Shown piece by piece: positions 24,381 through 35,367 of a DNA stretch of 64,000 bases. Location of the stretch: contig OZ022588.1 of assembly GCA_963669155.1 (NCBI GenBank), positions 13,969,170-14,033,169 on the forward strand, given 5' to 3'. Under the pieces are notes generated by a model. That model was not told the DNA's origin and did no database searches. It saw only the letters and a program-made list of their open reading frames with translations. A program made the position numbers and the translations under genes. The stretch comes from Arbacia lixula. Its lineage: Eukaryota; Echinodermata; Echinoidea; Arbacioida; Arbaciidae. The number at the start of each line of letters is the position of its first letter. Position 1 is the stretch's first letter.

Positions 24381-24862
24381 TCACACGCATGTCTAGGCAA
24401 ATTCACACACCGCGCGCGTTCGACCCTGGTTGACCCCAGACGCGCGCGTCGCGGCAGCAGCGAGCGAGCGAGCGCCGAGCAGCGATGGATGCTGAAAATA
24501 GCACACGGCGTGTAAACAAGCGCAGCCGCTGCATTCACGCTGAGGGCTATACGGGCACCAAAGTCACGGTCAGCCGAAGGTCGAGGACGGGCGAGGCGAA
24601 GACACGGGGGTTGTGAGGCTGCTGCCAAGGAAAATTGGGACGGCAATGAATGCATTGACCGAGTTTCAGGGCATCTACACCGCGCCAGGCGACTCGTGCG
24701 GCTGAGAGCAGACACTCGCTTAGCCTGCGCGCGCCAGCCACTACGAAGAGTTTTCAGACTGCGCCTGTCGCTTACGCTGTCGGTATTATGCTTCGCTGTT
24801 TGTAGCCGGGTCTTCTCGGCATGATAACGATTTGTTTGGGGGATCTTCAAGCACTGAGGCTG
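24180..24862 (+). promoter_or_regulatory. CpG-rich candidate promoter and 5' non-coding first exon
   Basis: This stretch is much richer in G+C and in CpG than its surroundings. It contains ACGCATGCGC (24251-24260, NRF-1-like), CGCGCGCGTTCG, GACGCGCGCGTCGCGG and a run of GCGAGC units near 24460. It ends ...GAGGCTG and then GTAAGT at 24863-24868, a consensus splice donor on the + strand, after which base composition returns to AT-rich. The only plus frame opening on an ATG (24485) runs 43 codons to a stop, so the exon would be mostly untranslated or that frame would be an upstream ORF. A (CA)n run (24331-24380) lies inside. Promoter, exon and direction are inferred from composition and the donor; no downstream exon is identified. 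Confidence 0.45.
24331..24381. repeat. (CA)n microsatellite
   Basis: CA dinucleotides with one TA interruption, about 50 bp, inside the CpG-rich patch. It can adopt Z-DNA. Confidence 0.93.
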
Positions 24863-24869
24863 GTAAGTA

Positions 24870-26630
24870 AATGAAGCAGAATTAAATATAGGTACTCAAA
24901 TACGTATTCAGCTGGAATGATTCCATCCTTCCAAAGCCATAAATACTCCATAATTATCTAAAACAGACGAGGCAATTGGGAATGCGGAAAGTCTACAGTT
25001 GTCATACAGCAAATATAGGCCTATCTACATGTATATATTTTTCCCGGATATTCTTTTGAATTGTTTGCAGTGATGCATGTCTCGTCTGGTGTTCATAACA
25101 AATTTAATGACCTCAATTTAGATTATTGATGGTAGCGCACTGATTTGAAATCATGAATTATAAATTTTGAAGCGCATTATGTATACATAGTTATAGGTAT
25201 ATTCTGATATATATAGGGAGAGTGAGAAAGAGGGAGAGAGGGGGGGGGGGAGGCATGTGACAATATCTGGCCTAGGTTTTACGATTGTGGTAAGATTTTA
25301 GGCCTGTTCATATCCAAGCTCTTGTTAAAGACAAAGTACGAGTTTCGTGTTTCAACATTTAAGATATTAACGTATCATTATCCAAATTAGCTGTGACCAA
25401 AGTGTGTAGAAGGGGAGTGAAGGAAAGGGGAAAACTGATGAGAAGAAGAATGAAGAGGAGGAGGAGGAAGAGGAGGAGGAAGATGAGGAGGAGTAGATGG
25501 AAGAGAGTAATGATAAAAGTAATAATGATAGGCACGATAAAAATTATAATGGTGATGATTACAATAGTGATGATGAAAATATAAATTGTATTGCTGATAG
25601 TAAGTTATCTATACATCTTGATGCTATTTTTCAAATACCATCTCTTGGTTTTGTTGGGTTGCATGTAAGTATTTTTTTATTGAGGGATAACATCCGGTTG
25701 AAGTGAGCATCATAATTATTACACATACAAACAATCTAATAAACACAGCTACATGATTCGTATGTCATCATGCTAAACACAAATATTGTCTCCGAATTTT
25801 CCTCGCTTGCACACGATGCCCTCAATCATAGTTTCAAGACGATTATCAAAACATATGATAACTAGATCTGCCATTTATTGCAGCTAATTTTGGAAGATCA
25901 TGAGGTCAGCAATTTCACAATTTCTAATTTATTTTATATCTAGGCAATTACGTATATCTGTACCATCATATTGTATGATATTACATACGATACCAGCACA
26001 ATTTCCCCTAATGCGATTATACATTGGATATCGTCTGTTAAATTCCCTGTATTTTGCATTTTAAACAACAAATCGGACTCATAGTACCGACAAAGAGGTG
26101 GGAGAAAACAGGTAAGCATGGTATTTCATACCCTTCAATTGAGAATCCCATTTCCGTGGCCTAGTTAGAAATTGGACATTGTATTTTATAACCCTCTCAC
26201 TCAGTAAATATTAAATTATTGAACAAGATTATATTACGTGAGTCAAACTAATATAAATGCACATGTAAAATCAAGGTCTGGAACTAAGCTAGGAGGAGGG
26301 TGGGAATATGCAAACAGTAAGAACCGAAGAGTGTGTAAGTGGAAGAAAAAATGAAAGCATAAATACTCGAGAGGGGTATAGAGAGAGGAGCGACAGGAAG
26401 AAGTGGAAATAAAAGCATATCGCGGGATATTGTAGTATGTATATTATTGTATTATGAAGGCGACGAATATTATCATTATATTGCTATAATGGGAAATTAT
26501 AGGAGTAAAATGTAATGACTTATATGATTACGAATCATAAGATGGGAATTCACCATAACTTCTCTTTACAATGACGGTTGTGAATATATTAATTTCACGT
26601 TCAAATCCTATTGAAATTTAAATATTTCAG
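24870..26630. other. AT-rich DNA, possibly intronic
   Basis: It contains a GA/G tract at 25215-25252 and a GAG/GAA-rich patch at 25425-25500 that grades into GAT-rich sequence to 25590. No coding or splice signal is recognised. If the donor at 24863 is used, this is first-intron sequence. Confidence 0.45.
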
Positions 26631-28055
26631 GGAGAGTGGATTTCAAATGTTCACTTCCACAAGACCATTTATTTGTAGTTAACATTTTATCATATGAATA
26701 TCAAATGCGTCAACTCTTCTCATACCGACATGACCTGAATCTACGGAGATATAAAATATACATTTTAGCTTTACCTTTAGAATACCATTTATTTCTTGTC
26801 AACGTGTAATTGTATAAACATGAAATGCATGAGATTCTTTCGCACCGACATGACCAAAATGTTTGCAGAAATTCGGGACATTTCAGGAAGGGCGGATTTC
26901 AAATGTTTACTTACACAAGACCATTTATTTCTAGTCAATATGCAATTACATTGTATATAGATATGACATGCATGAACCCTTTTTACACCGGCAAGACAAA
27001 AATGTATGCAGATGTACTTCATACTTTTTAGGAAGGGCGGGTTTCAAATGTTTACTGACACAAAACCATTTATTTCTTATCAACATAATTCTTATGATAA
27101 AGAAATATGATGCGGCAACTCTTTCCATAACCACATGACCAAAATGTACGGAGGTATACTTGATACATTTCAAGAAGGGGGGATTGCAAATATTTACTTA
27201 CACAATACCCTTTTTTCTAGTTAAAAAATGCAAGAATTCAGCCCACATGAACATGACTAGAATGTACGAAGATATAAATGATACATTTCAGGAAGGACTA
27301 ATTTCAATACTTTCACAATACCATTTATTTCTAGTCAATATGCAATTGTATAGATATGAAATGCATGAGCCCTTTTTACACCCGCAAGACAAAATGTATG
27401 CAGATGTACTTCATACCTTTTAGGAGGGACGGGTTTCAAATGTTTACTGACACAAGACCCATTTGTTTCTAATCAACATAATTATTGTGATAAAGAAATT
27501 ATAATGATACTGCGTCGACTCTTTCCATAACCACATGACCAAAATGCACGGAGATATACTTGATACATTTCAAGAAGGGGGATTGTAAATATTTACTTAC
27601 ACAATTTTTTTTCTTGTAAAAAAAATTCAAGAATTCTTCCCACATCGACATGACCAAAATGTACAGAGGTATACTTGATACATTTCAAGAGGGGTGGATT
27701 GTGGATTGTAAATATTTACTTACACAATTTTTTTTTTCTAGTAAAAAAGAAATGCAAGAATTCTTCCCACATCGACATGACTAGAATGTACGAAGATATA
27801 AATGATACATTTCAAGAAGGGCTAATTTCAATGCTTTCACAATACTATTTGTTTCTAGTCAATATGCAATTATATAAATATGAAATGCGTAAGCCCTTTT
27901 TATACCGGCAAGACAAAAATGTATGCAGATATACTTCATACCTTTTAGGAAGGGCGGACCTCTGATGTTTACTTCCACAAGAGCATTCATTTTGAGTTAA
28001 CATATCATCATTTAGTTATCAAATGCGTGCATTCTTTTCATATCGACATTTTTTT
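26630..28055. repeat. satellite-like array of ~115-150 bp monomers with trimeric higher-order repeat
   Basis: About eleven units begin with variants of GGAAGGGCGGATTTCAAATG near 26636, 26770, 26885, 27032, 27173, 27292, 27423, 27572, 27688, 27811 and 27950. Unit landmarks are ACTTACACAAGACCATTTAT, TTTCTAGTCAATATGCAATT, a CATGACC/GCAAGACAAAAATG box and GATACATTTCA or CTTCATACCTTTT. Three unit types alternate as A-B-C: 26885 to 27292, 27032 to 27423 and 27173 to 27572 are each about 390-410 bp apart. An extra C-type unit sits at 27688. Outer units are more diverged, as in satellite edges. Open frames here repeat with the array and are not genes. Confidence 0.85.
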
Positions 28056-28333
28056 TATCAGAAAACTATATGATTGTGATATGAGGTTATACGATGAAGA
28101 GACCGTATTACCAACATAGGTTGACTTACCATCGTATTTACTACCATTTATATCGTAGCCTTCAAACTTAATGCAATTGATAGTTAATCAATGACTCAAA
28201 TGTGCTAGTTGTGATCATCTCGCAAATTGATGGCTTTATACAAGGAGTAAAGGGAAACAATGAGACGGGAAAGAGAGAACGAGAGAGAAAGGGAGAGATC
28301 TAGAAAAAGATTATGTATATATCGAAAGTGTAG

Positions 28334-28382
28334 TTGGCTGGAGTATAGCTTAAATGACTCGCTTACGCTACACTCCAGTCAA
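28334..28382. other. hairpin with 16 bp stem
   Basis: TTGGCTGGAGTATAGC (28334-28349) pairs with GCTACACTCCAGTCAA (28367-28382). There are 14 Watson-Crick pairs, one G-T and one mismatch, with a 17-nt loop. A four-pair extension (GAAA with TTTC) is possible beyond an internal loop. It is short for a microRNA precursor. Confidence 0.4.
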
Positions 28383-28451
28383 TGAAATTTTCTACATTAG
28401 CTCCTATACAGTCGAGCACTATCAGCAATTGTAGCCTTCATTGAACATTGC

Positions 28452-28452
28452 T

Positions 28453-28512
<60 letters not shown>

Positions 28513-28516
28513 GAGG
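28452..28516. repeat. (TA)n-(GA)n compound microsatellite ending in G run
   Basis: About 20 bp of TA, then about 40 bp of GA, then GGGGGGG. Confidence 0.9.
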
Positions 28517-28519
28517 GGG

Positions 28520-31238
28520 GGAGAGAAAGTGATATATAGATGTTATAGGGTGAGAGGAACATGTAAGAAAGAGAGAGAAAGGTTGGAGGCAGGAACGGAG
28601 AGGGCGGGGGGTCTAAATGAAAACGAGAAAGAGATAGGGATACAACGATGGAACAATATATGTAAAGGAAGAAAGAAAGAAAGAAAGGTAGAGGGGAGCG
28701 GTAGAGGGGAGAGGGAGGGAGCTGAAATAAATAGTTTACGCGAGAACACGCGCATGTGTGTTTCTGCTTGCTGTCGTAGCTCGCAATATGGCCGAAAAGT
28801 CAGAGACCATCGCCCATCAATTTGATTTATATCGACACCATATCAACTGCCATTCATTTTTCAGCGCGGCGGGCCGGCAATGTTTATTGTCATTTTATAC
28901 CCTTTTCGTAAACAATGTGGTGCCATATGCTGCGATTCCTCTCTCGGCGTACGTCCCTCTCGATTCACAATGTATCACATACATGTACGTGCCAGGTCAC
29001 ATATGTATTGCGCGTGGTAATTTATGAAACATAATTATATGCTAGCGTGGTTATAAATTTAACCTTTCATTCATGTGTTCTCAAGAACTAATTGTATATG
29101 ATAAATATCATCATGTTTATTGTGTAGCTTATGTAAAATTATAACTATATATGTATCATTAAAGAAATATATATATATGTGTCTTGACATAAATGGCACT
29201 TAATTACAACTTGAGCTCATCCTGTCATAATTATCAATTTTACAACTTCCTGATGAGAAATACAATTACGTTGATAGAATATGGGTTTGGATGTATATTG
29301 CATTTATTTTATAAGAAATTAACGTTAATATAACTAGGCAATCAGGGACAATTATGGAGATTGAGCCTATGCTACTCGTTCACTCCCAATTGTTTTAATA
29401 AGACAATGTTTCAGTTGATCAATCTATATGTGACTTTACCTGATTGTATGTCATATGATAGTATTGTTCATGACGTTGATGTTCACAATCCTATGTAATA
29501 TTATTGCCATATTGTATGATATATCGTTATATCCCCGACCCTACCTGATGAAGGTCTAGTACACCGCATCATCGCGATAGAGGTTTACATTAATTTGTTC
29601 TTGTTGATACATTAATATACATGTATATATTCGGCACATAAAGAGGTGACTCTGATTAAAGGTGAGGGGACGAAGAGGTTAAGAATGTGGGTCCCGTCAT
29701 TTGTGCAGAGTCGTTACTGCCGTATTTCTTGTTTTTATAATTTTTAATGATCACAGCCGGGTATCATCTCATAATTAATAAGTCAAACGAGGTCAGAACC
29801 CATGTTGACGGCAATGATTACTGGAGCCCGCAATTCTTGCAACTTCTACCCATTATATTGAAAGTTTCAGTTTTTCAAATGAAGATCCATTTGAACAAAA
29901 TGCAATGTATATCATTATAAAGGGGAATGCATTACTCTACCGATATGACGGGTGATTTGAATGTTATCAGTCGTGCATGACTGCGAATATTCAATTAAAC
30001 GTGACAAGGTTTGTAAAAGGAGATTGCAGGATGCTGCATGGAGCCGTTTAAGTGTCCATGCATATTATGTATTCCATTCATATTTATTCAACAAAGTAAA
30101 CAAATAACCATGAAAAGGCTTGGGTAATTGACGCTTTACCATCAATATATTGGCATATTGTACATTTTAACACTAGTAATGCCCCAAGTGCTTGCTCATG
30201 TCAAATACAATATTATTGCACTTGAAGCATAACCGAATAGTATAAATGAACAAAATTCATTGCTGATATTTAAAATTACGATCGCGTGGGTCTACACTGC
30301 CAATCAAAATAGCTGATGCTGTCACATAGTTTTTATACTGCAAAAGTTCTGATTTCACTGTATTGAAAAGATTACACAGTGGCTCGGGGAGATGAAGCCC
30401 CCACAGAGCAAAGAAGGGCCCCCGTAAATACCAAAAATTGTCTTCAAAGGCCAGTGCTCAGAACGGTGGTTTAACTTCATACGCCTACTAAACGTAAAAT
30501 ACTTTATTTCATGGTGCCACAAAATCATCGATTTTCATCCAATAAAATAACAACAGTGGATGACTTCAACTATGTCATGTATGTGCTGTCATTATAATGT
30601 GGGCCACTCAATATACCACAGTGATTCTGATAACGAAATGAAAGACATTGAATCAATAATAATATGAAATGTTGTTTTATTTGGCGTCCGTTTGAGTTAG
30701 TCCAGGTTTAGTACGCGTATTAAGTTAAATCGAGCGGTGTAATATGTGCCATAGAGTATTATGCAAAATAAATTTAGAGTGTTTGTTTCATGATGGCAGG
30801 ATTGAAAAGTAACCGCCGCAATTCTCAGGCAAAAAACCTCTACTTTGCAATTTGATTTCTAAGCTCAATCTTCCATTTTTTACTCACACGTAGTTGTTAT
30901 CGTTGACATGGTTGAGTGGGAATGAGTTAATAGTGGGCATATTTATTTTCATTAACATGTTAATGACTGGGGGCTCCGCTCCAGCAGTTTTCTTGTTCAG
31001 AACTTGTTTTTGTTGAATGCACATGCTCAGTCATACGCGAATGCTCATAATTAAATGATTTTTTTTCATATCGTGTTACAAGGTGGTTAAATTCCACATT
31101 ATGTCTACCATGTCCATAGAAGTTCGACAGTCTACTTATCACTTCTATATGAAATAAGTACACTTGAATTAGTGTCTACTTTCCATGTTGTTGTATCATG
31201 ATATTTTCAAGACATGTAGTTCATCATAATTGTTATTG

Positions 31239-31273
<35 letters not shown>

Positions 31274-33020
31274 TATGTGTATACGCACCTTTGTGTATTT
31301 TTGTTTAGATTCTAGATATCCTGAAACATGTTCACGATCTTAGTTGGAAAAATCAAGTATTTCAAGGATAAATATACATTTATGCATATGAAATGAACTC
31401 AAAGGCCTCGTTGGCTGGTTAGATTGTAGATAGACTTTGAAAACTTGTTCACGAACTCAGTTGGAGAAAATAGACATATTTACAGTTTTAACGTTATAGC
31501 GCCTTCCTGGTACCAGTACCACCCAGCACATTTAAATATTACCCGGGCAATAGCCACGCTGTAATATACAAAACTATAATCTAGTTGATATAATTAGATC
31601 GCACATACATCCTGGCAGGTATCCACATATTCCGATTTAAATTTTGAAATGAGGTTCGAGACATACGTTCATTTAATCACAACAAATATGTTGTTGATGT
31701 GATGGTAATGATGTTCAAATTGGGGACGCACATTATTCTACACCGTTACGGTAGTCACACAAAGAGCATACTAATGATATACAGCAACGTAAAACGTCAT
31801 AAGATCCTTGGCAGCATCATTCGCGTGGCTACCACAGCGTATAATTGATTTCCGTAATGATGTATTAAGGCGTGAAAATGCTTTTAATATAAGGACGAAA
31901 AATATGATTTACAGAAATCGGTTGAACATGAGAAGAGAAAAAACAAAATGTTGTGCACGGTAGTTTCTGCTACCGGGATGCGTTGTAAATGAAAATGCTA
32001 AAGAGAGCATGAATGCAATATGCATAATGATTATGCATAAGATAGTGTAGGGAAAGCTATTAACTGGAATATATATATATCAAGCAAGAAGGGTTCGCGA
32101 ATGACACACTTATTATACATGATTAAGGTTTGGAACAAAGCGATGTCAAGGAATACATTTAGTGTGTTTCTGTGTATGCATGTCCGTAAGAGAAGGGGTG
32201 CTCAATTTCAACCGGAAACATATCTTCCTTAAAAATCAATTTACCATTTGAACAAATATGTATCTGTATAATCACCTCATAACACACAATGTAATTTTGC
32301 AATGATAGTATTTCAATAAGAACAGCATATAAACATGATAAATATCTCGATCTTAAGTATGTAGGGGAAAAGACGTGAAGAACGCGGTAAAACAGTGTAA
32401 GTATTAGTGGAGGAAGGCAAACACTTATCCCTTAAGCTACGCCCCCTTTCGCGTGTATATTTCTATAACGCGCATTTGCATTCAGGTTCAGAACCCAACC
32501 TCCTTTTAAAGCTTTTCACTCGCACGTCCTCTTTACCTCGTCAAGAAACTAGTGTCTTCCTTTCGATGCCCTGCTGCAACCACAACTGGGTCTGGTCACT
32601 GAGACTAATTCCCACATGGCATGCATGGGGGACGAACAACAAGAAGGCAGCATAGTGTCTTAGTCTATGTGTTAAGACCCTGATTGTACAGCTCCATGTG
32701 ACATGTAGAACTCCTACGAAAATGCGATAATGACGCGGAAAAAAAGTTAATCCTTTAGCAATACAAAACAATGGAACGATACAAACATATGCACTAACCG
32801 TAATCACACATCATTGGAATACTCACGTGCATGCATATAGGTGCGGGTATAAGAGAAACAGATATATAAATTCGAATATGTACTCATAGCAAATAATTAT
32901 TCATTTGTAACGGATCTGTGAATCCAATTTTATCGAGCCATTAACTGTATATTTTCACCAAGTGTTAACATTGTTAAGAAGAAGTGAGGATGCGAACTAT
33001 AAAGTTCGCAGCGTCCCCTT
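28520..33020. other. long AT-rich gene-free stretch
   Basis: It contains a (TA)n run at 31243-31270 and a twofold ~117 bp direct repeat (31306-31540). Open frames at 28758-29027 (89 codons, ATG in a fair start context) and 32407-32655 (82 codons) have no recognisable domain, signal or neighbour that would support them. No transposon ends recognised. Confidence 0.45.
31306..31540. repeat. two-copy ~117 bp direct repeat
   Basis: TAGATTCTAGATAT and TAGATTGTAGATAG start the units. TTCACGATCTTAGTTGGA (31331) matches TTCACGAACTCAGTTGGA (31448). Confidence 0.6.
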
Positions 33021-33025
33021 GAACT

Positions 33026-33328
33026 CTTACATTACTAGGCGTTGAAAACTCTATTAGTTCACTACATAATATTTGCATGCCATTGGTAGTGAGAGAGCTA
33101 ACCGTTACATTACTCGGCCTTGAAAACCTCATTGGTTCACTACACATTTGCATACCATTGGTAGTGAGAGAGTTAACCCTTACATTACCAGACCTTGACA
33201 ACCCTATTGGCTTACTACACGTCTTCCTGACAATGGTAATTAGAAGGATATCCCTTACATTGCCAGGCATTGAATACTTCATTGACTTACTCCATGACAA
33301 TGGTAATGAGAGAGTTAACGAATGAACA
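33026..33328. repeat. four-copy ~76 bp tandem repeat
   Basis: Units start with CTTACATTAC-like sequence at 33026, 33104, 33179 and 33254. Each carries TTGAAAAC/TTGACAAC, TCACTACA or TTACTACA, and CATTGGTAGTGAGAGAG or AATGGTAATGAGAGAG. Units 1 and 2 are the most alike. Both strands are open through most of it, an effect of the period being close to a multiple of three. Confidence 0.85.
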
Positions 33329-33619
33329 CGTTGCTGTTAACTCACTCTCCGCCATTCACTCTTCGCCGAATTTAAAAGAGAAAATATAGATATGTTTGCG
33401 TCGACCCTCGATTAGCTGAATCTAGGGACAGGGCTATCATCCTATCACGTCACACTCAGTTACACAAATGAGCAAAATATATCTGCAAACAAAAATCACG
33501 GACCAACGTCATCTCATTAAATGGATGAACCAATTGTATTATGCGATTTACACGTATATTCCCAAAATGAATTATAATGCGAGCAGGCGGATTTATGCTG
33601 TATGTATAATACCACCTGG

Positions 33620-33735
33620 TTAGCTAGATGAATGGTGTTCGTCGGGTTGCTAGATGCCCGTCGCAGCCCGCTCATGCCGGCCGACGCCGCGCGTTGGCTA
33701 AGGCCCCTGTCACGGGGATTTCAATGGCCGCAGTA
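33620..33735. other. small GC-rich patch
   Basis: About 110 bp with many CpG (for example CGGCCGACGCCGCGCG near 33678) lies directly before a CT array. There is no splice signal or start I can defend. Confidence 0.35.
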
Positions 33736-33743
33736 ATATACCC

Positions 33744-33827
33744 ATCTCTCTCTCCCTCTCTCTCTCTCTCACTCCCTCTCTCCCTCTCCCCCTCTCTCCC
33801 TCTCCCCCTCTCTCTCTCTATCTCTCG

Positions 33828-33858
<31 letters not shown>

Positions 33859-34112
33859 CCTCGCTCTCTCTCTCTCACTCACTCTCTCTCTCTCTTTCTC
33901 TCTCCCTCTCTCTCTCTCTCTCTCGCTCTCTCCTTTTCTCTCTCTCCTACCCCCTCTCTCTCTGTACGTGCTCCATTTCTCTCTCTCTACCCCATCTATC
34001 TCTTTGCCTCACATACTCTCTGTCTCCCTCATTCTCACCCTCTCTCTCCCTCTCTCTCCCTCTCTCTCGTCCCTCCTCTCTTTCCCCCTTACTAGCTCTC
34101 TCCCTCCCCTCT
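33744..34112. repeat. long imperfect (CT)n array
   Basis: About 370 bp of CT/CCCT repeats with interruptions. It produces long serine/leucine and glutamate/arginine shadow frames on the two strands. Confidence 0.92.
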
Positions 34113-34986
34113 CTCACGTATAGTAAATCCTTGCCCTCAGATATGATTACCCACACACACACACCTGTATGATGCATATCATTACAGTCTACGCATGCAT
34201 ATACTGGCTAATAGGGGTGGGGTGAGGTGTATTAACGAGGAATCTAGTACGCGCATCGAGTGTGTATGTTTTCGTTTCCGTAGCATCAACCTTGGTGCTA
34301 GAATGGTACGCCGAACAATCCGTCCCGTTAACCCGTAACACGGCGTGCGCCATGACGGCAATTTGTCGTCAATTATCAGAGTCTTCAGAGTCTGCATGCG
34401 TGTTTATGGCACTAATGAATCGAATGTTCAATCCGTCCATTGATCCCTTCAATAATGAAGTACAAATCTAGCTGATCGTAAGCGGATACAGTTCGTTCAA
34501 TGATCATAATGATTTGAACACATATAGGCCCTACATGCAATACAAGGAATTACACGTATGTCCAAACATGAAAGTTTCTAATTGTGGAAATTATTCTTTG
34601 CAATTGAATAGAATCGGCTTATTGATTCATCTACAAATTGAATGCAAAACTAGCAGCTGATCATTTGATATAGTTTGTTTATTATGTAGAGAAGCATACA
34701 ATTGCCAGGATTCATAAAAGGCCTTCGACACTATTGGCAGTGTAAACATATGCTTGGAAGATTTAACACTAGTTCAGCTGGCGTTGTCGCATTTCCATTT
34801 CCATTTACCACAGAAAGGGTGTATTTTCACACCCTTGGTGTATGGTATAGTCCAGAGTAAAATGATGGGTGTTAAATTCGCAGTGTTTCGTGCAGCGTGT
34901 GACGTAATGATTAGAATACCACAAGCATATAAAGATATGATGTAATGTTTGTTTTTATGCTACTCTCCCTATAGAAATAAGCTTGA

Positions 34987-35103
34987 TTGATCAATCTGTT
35001 AGAGAAATAATCAGAGAGAAAAAAGACCATGCAGGGACTTGAACCTGCATGCATGTACTGCTTGATGCAGCGACACGGTTTTTTTTCCTTAACAGATTGA
35101 TCA
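34987..35103. mobile_element. 117 bp foldback with tRNA-like centre
   Basis: The outer arms TGATCAATCTGTTAGAG (with AAAAAAGACC inward) and GGTTTTTTTTCC..AACAGATTGATCA are inverted copies. The interior holds ATGCAGG and CCCTGCAT around a TTCAAGT loop, which on the minus strand matches the Pol III box B GGTTCAAGTCC (35035-35045) and is followed by a T run. No complete tRNA can be folded, so this is either a small MITE or a SINE relic. Confidence 0.45.
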
Positions 35104-35307
35104 GTCGATCTCATTACTCAGAGAGTAACATCAATTCTAATCAAAACTATGTTATCTTTTGTCTCTCCGCAAAACATTCAATTCTTTGAATACCAACCAT
35201 ATGCAAATAAATGATATGAAAATCCATTTGACCTGCTTTAGACATTGAAAAACGTTCATTCCTTACATAAAAACAATCAGAAAGATTCAGAGCTCATCAC
35301 CGCGGAT

Positions 35308-35367
35308 CCAAAATGTAAAAATAGAGGGGGCGCCGACCCAAAATGTGAAAATAGAGAAAGCGCCGAT
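35308..35367. repeat. two-copy 30 bp tandem repeat
   Basis: CCAAAATGT(A/G)AAAATAGAG(GGG/AAA)GCGCCGA occurs twice in exact 30 bp register. A partial third echo (ATAGAGGGGGCG) lies near 35427. Confidence 0.8.

Noticed and set aside
24299..24850. 183-codon minus-strand open frame in the CpG-rich patch
   Set aside because: GC-rich DNA has few stops, the end is a (CA)n-encoded Cys/Val run, and the splice donor points to the other strand.
26630..28055. CRISPR array
   Set aside because: Units are 115-150 bp with diverged, non-unique content and the DNA is animal nuclear; it is a satellite-like tandem repeat.
28758..29027. 89-codon plus-strand frame with an internal ATG in fair context
   Set aside because: No recognisable motif and no promoter or splice signal.
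35026..35079. tRNA-like fold on the minus strand
   Set aside because: The acceptor, anticodon-like and T arms overlap, total length is only 54 nt and the anticodon loop is wrong, so it is not a tRNA gene.
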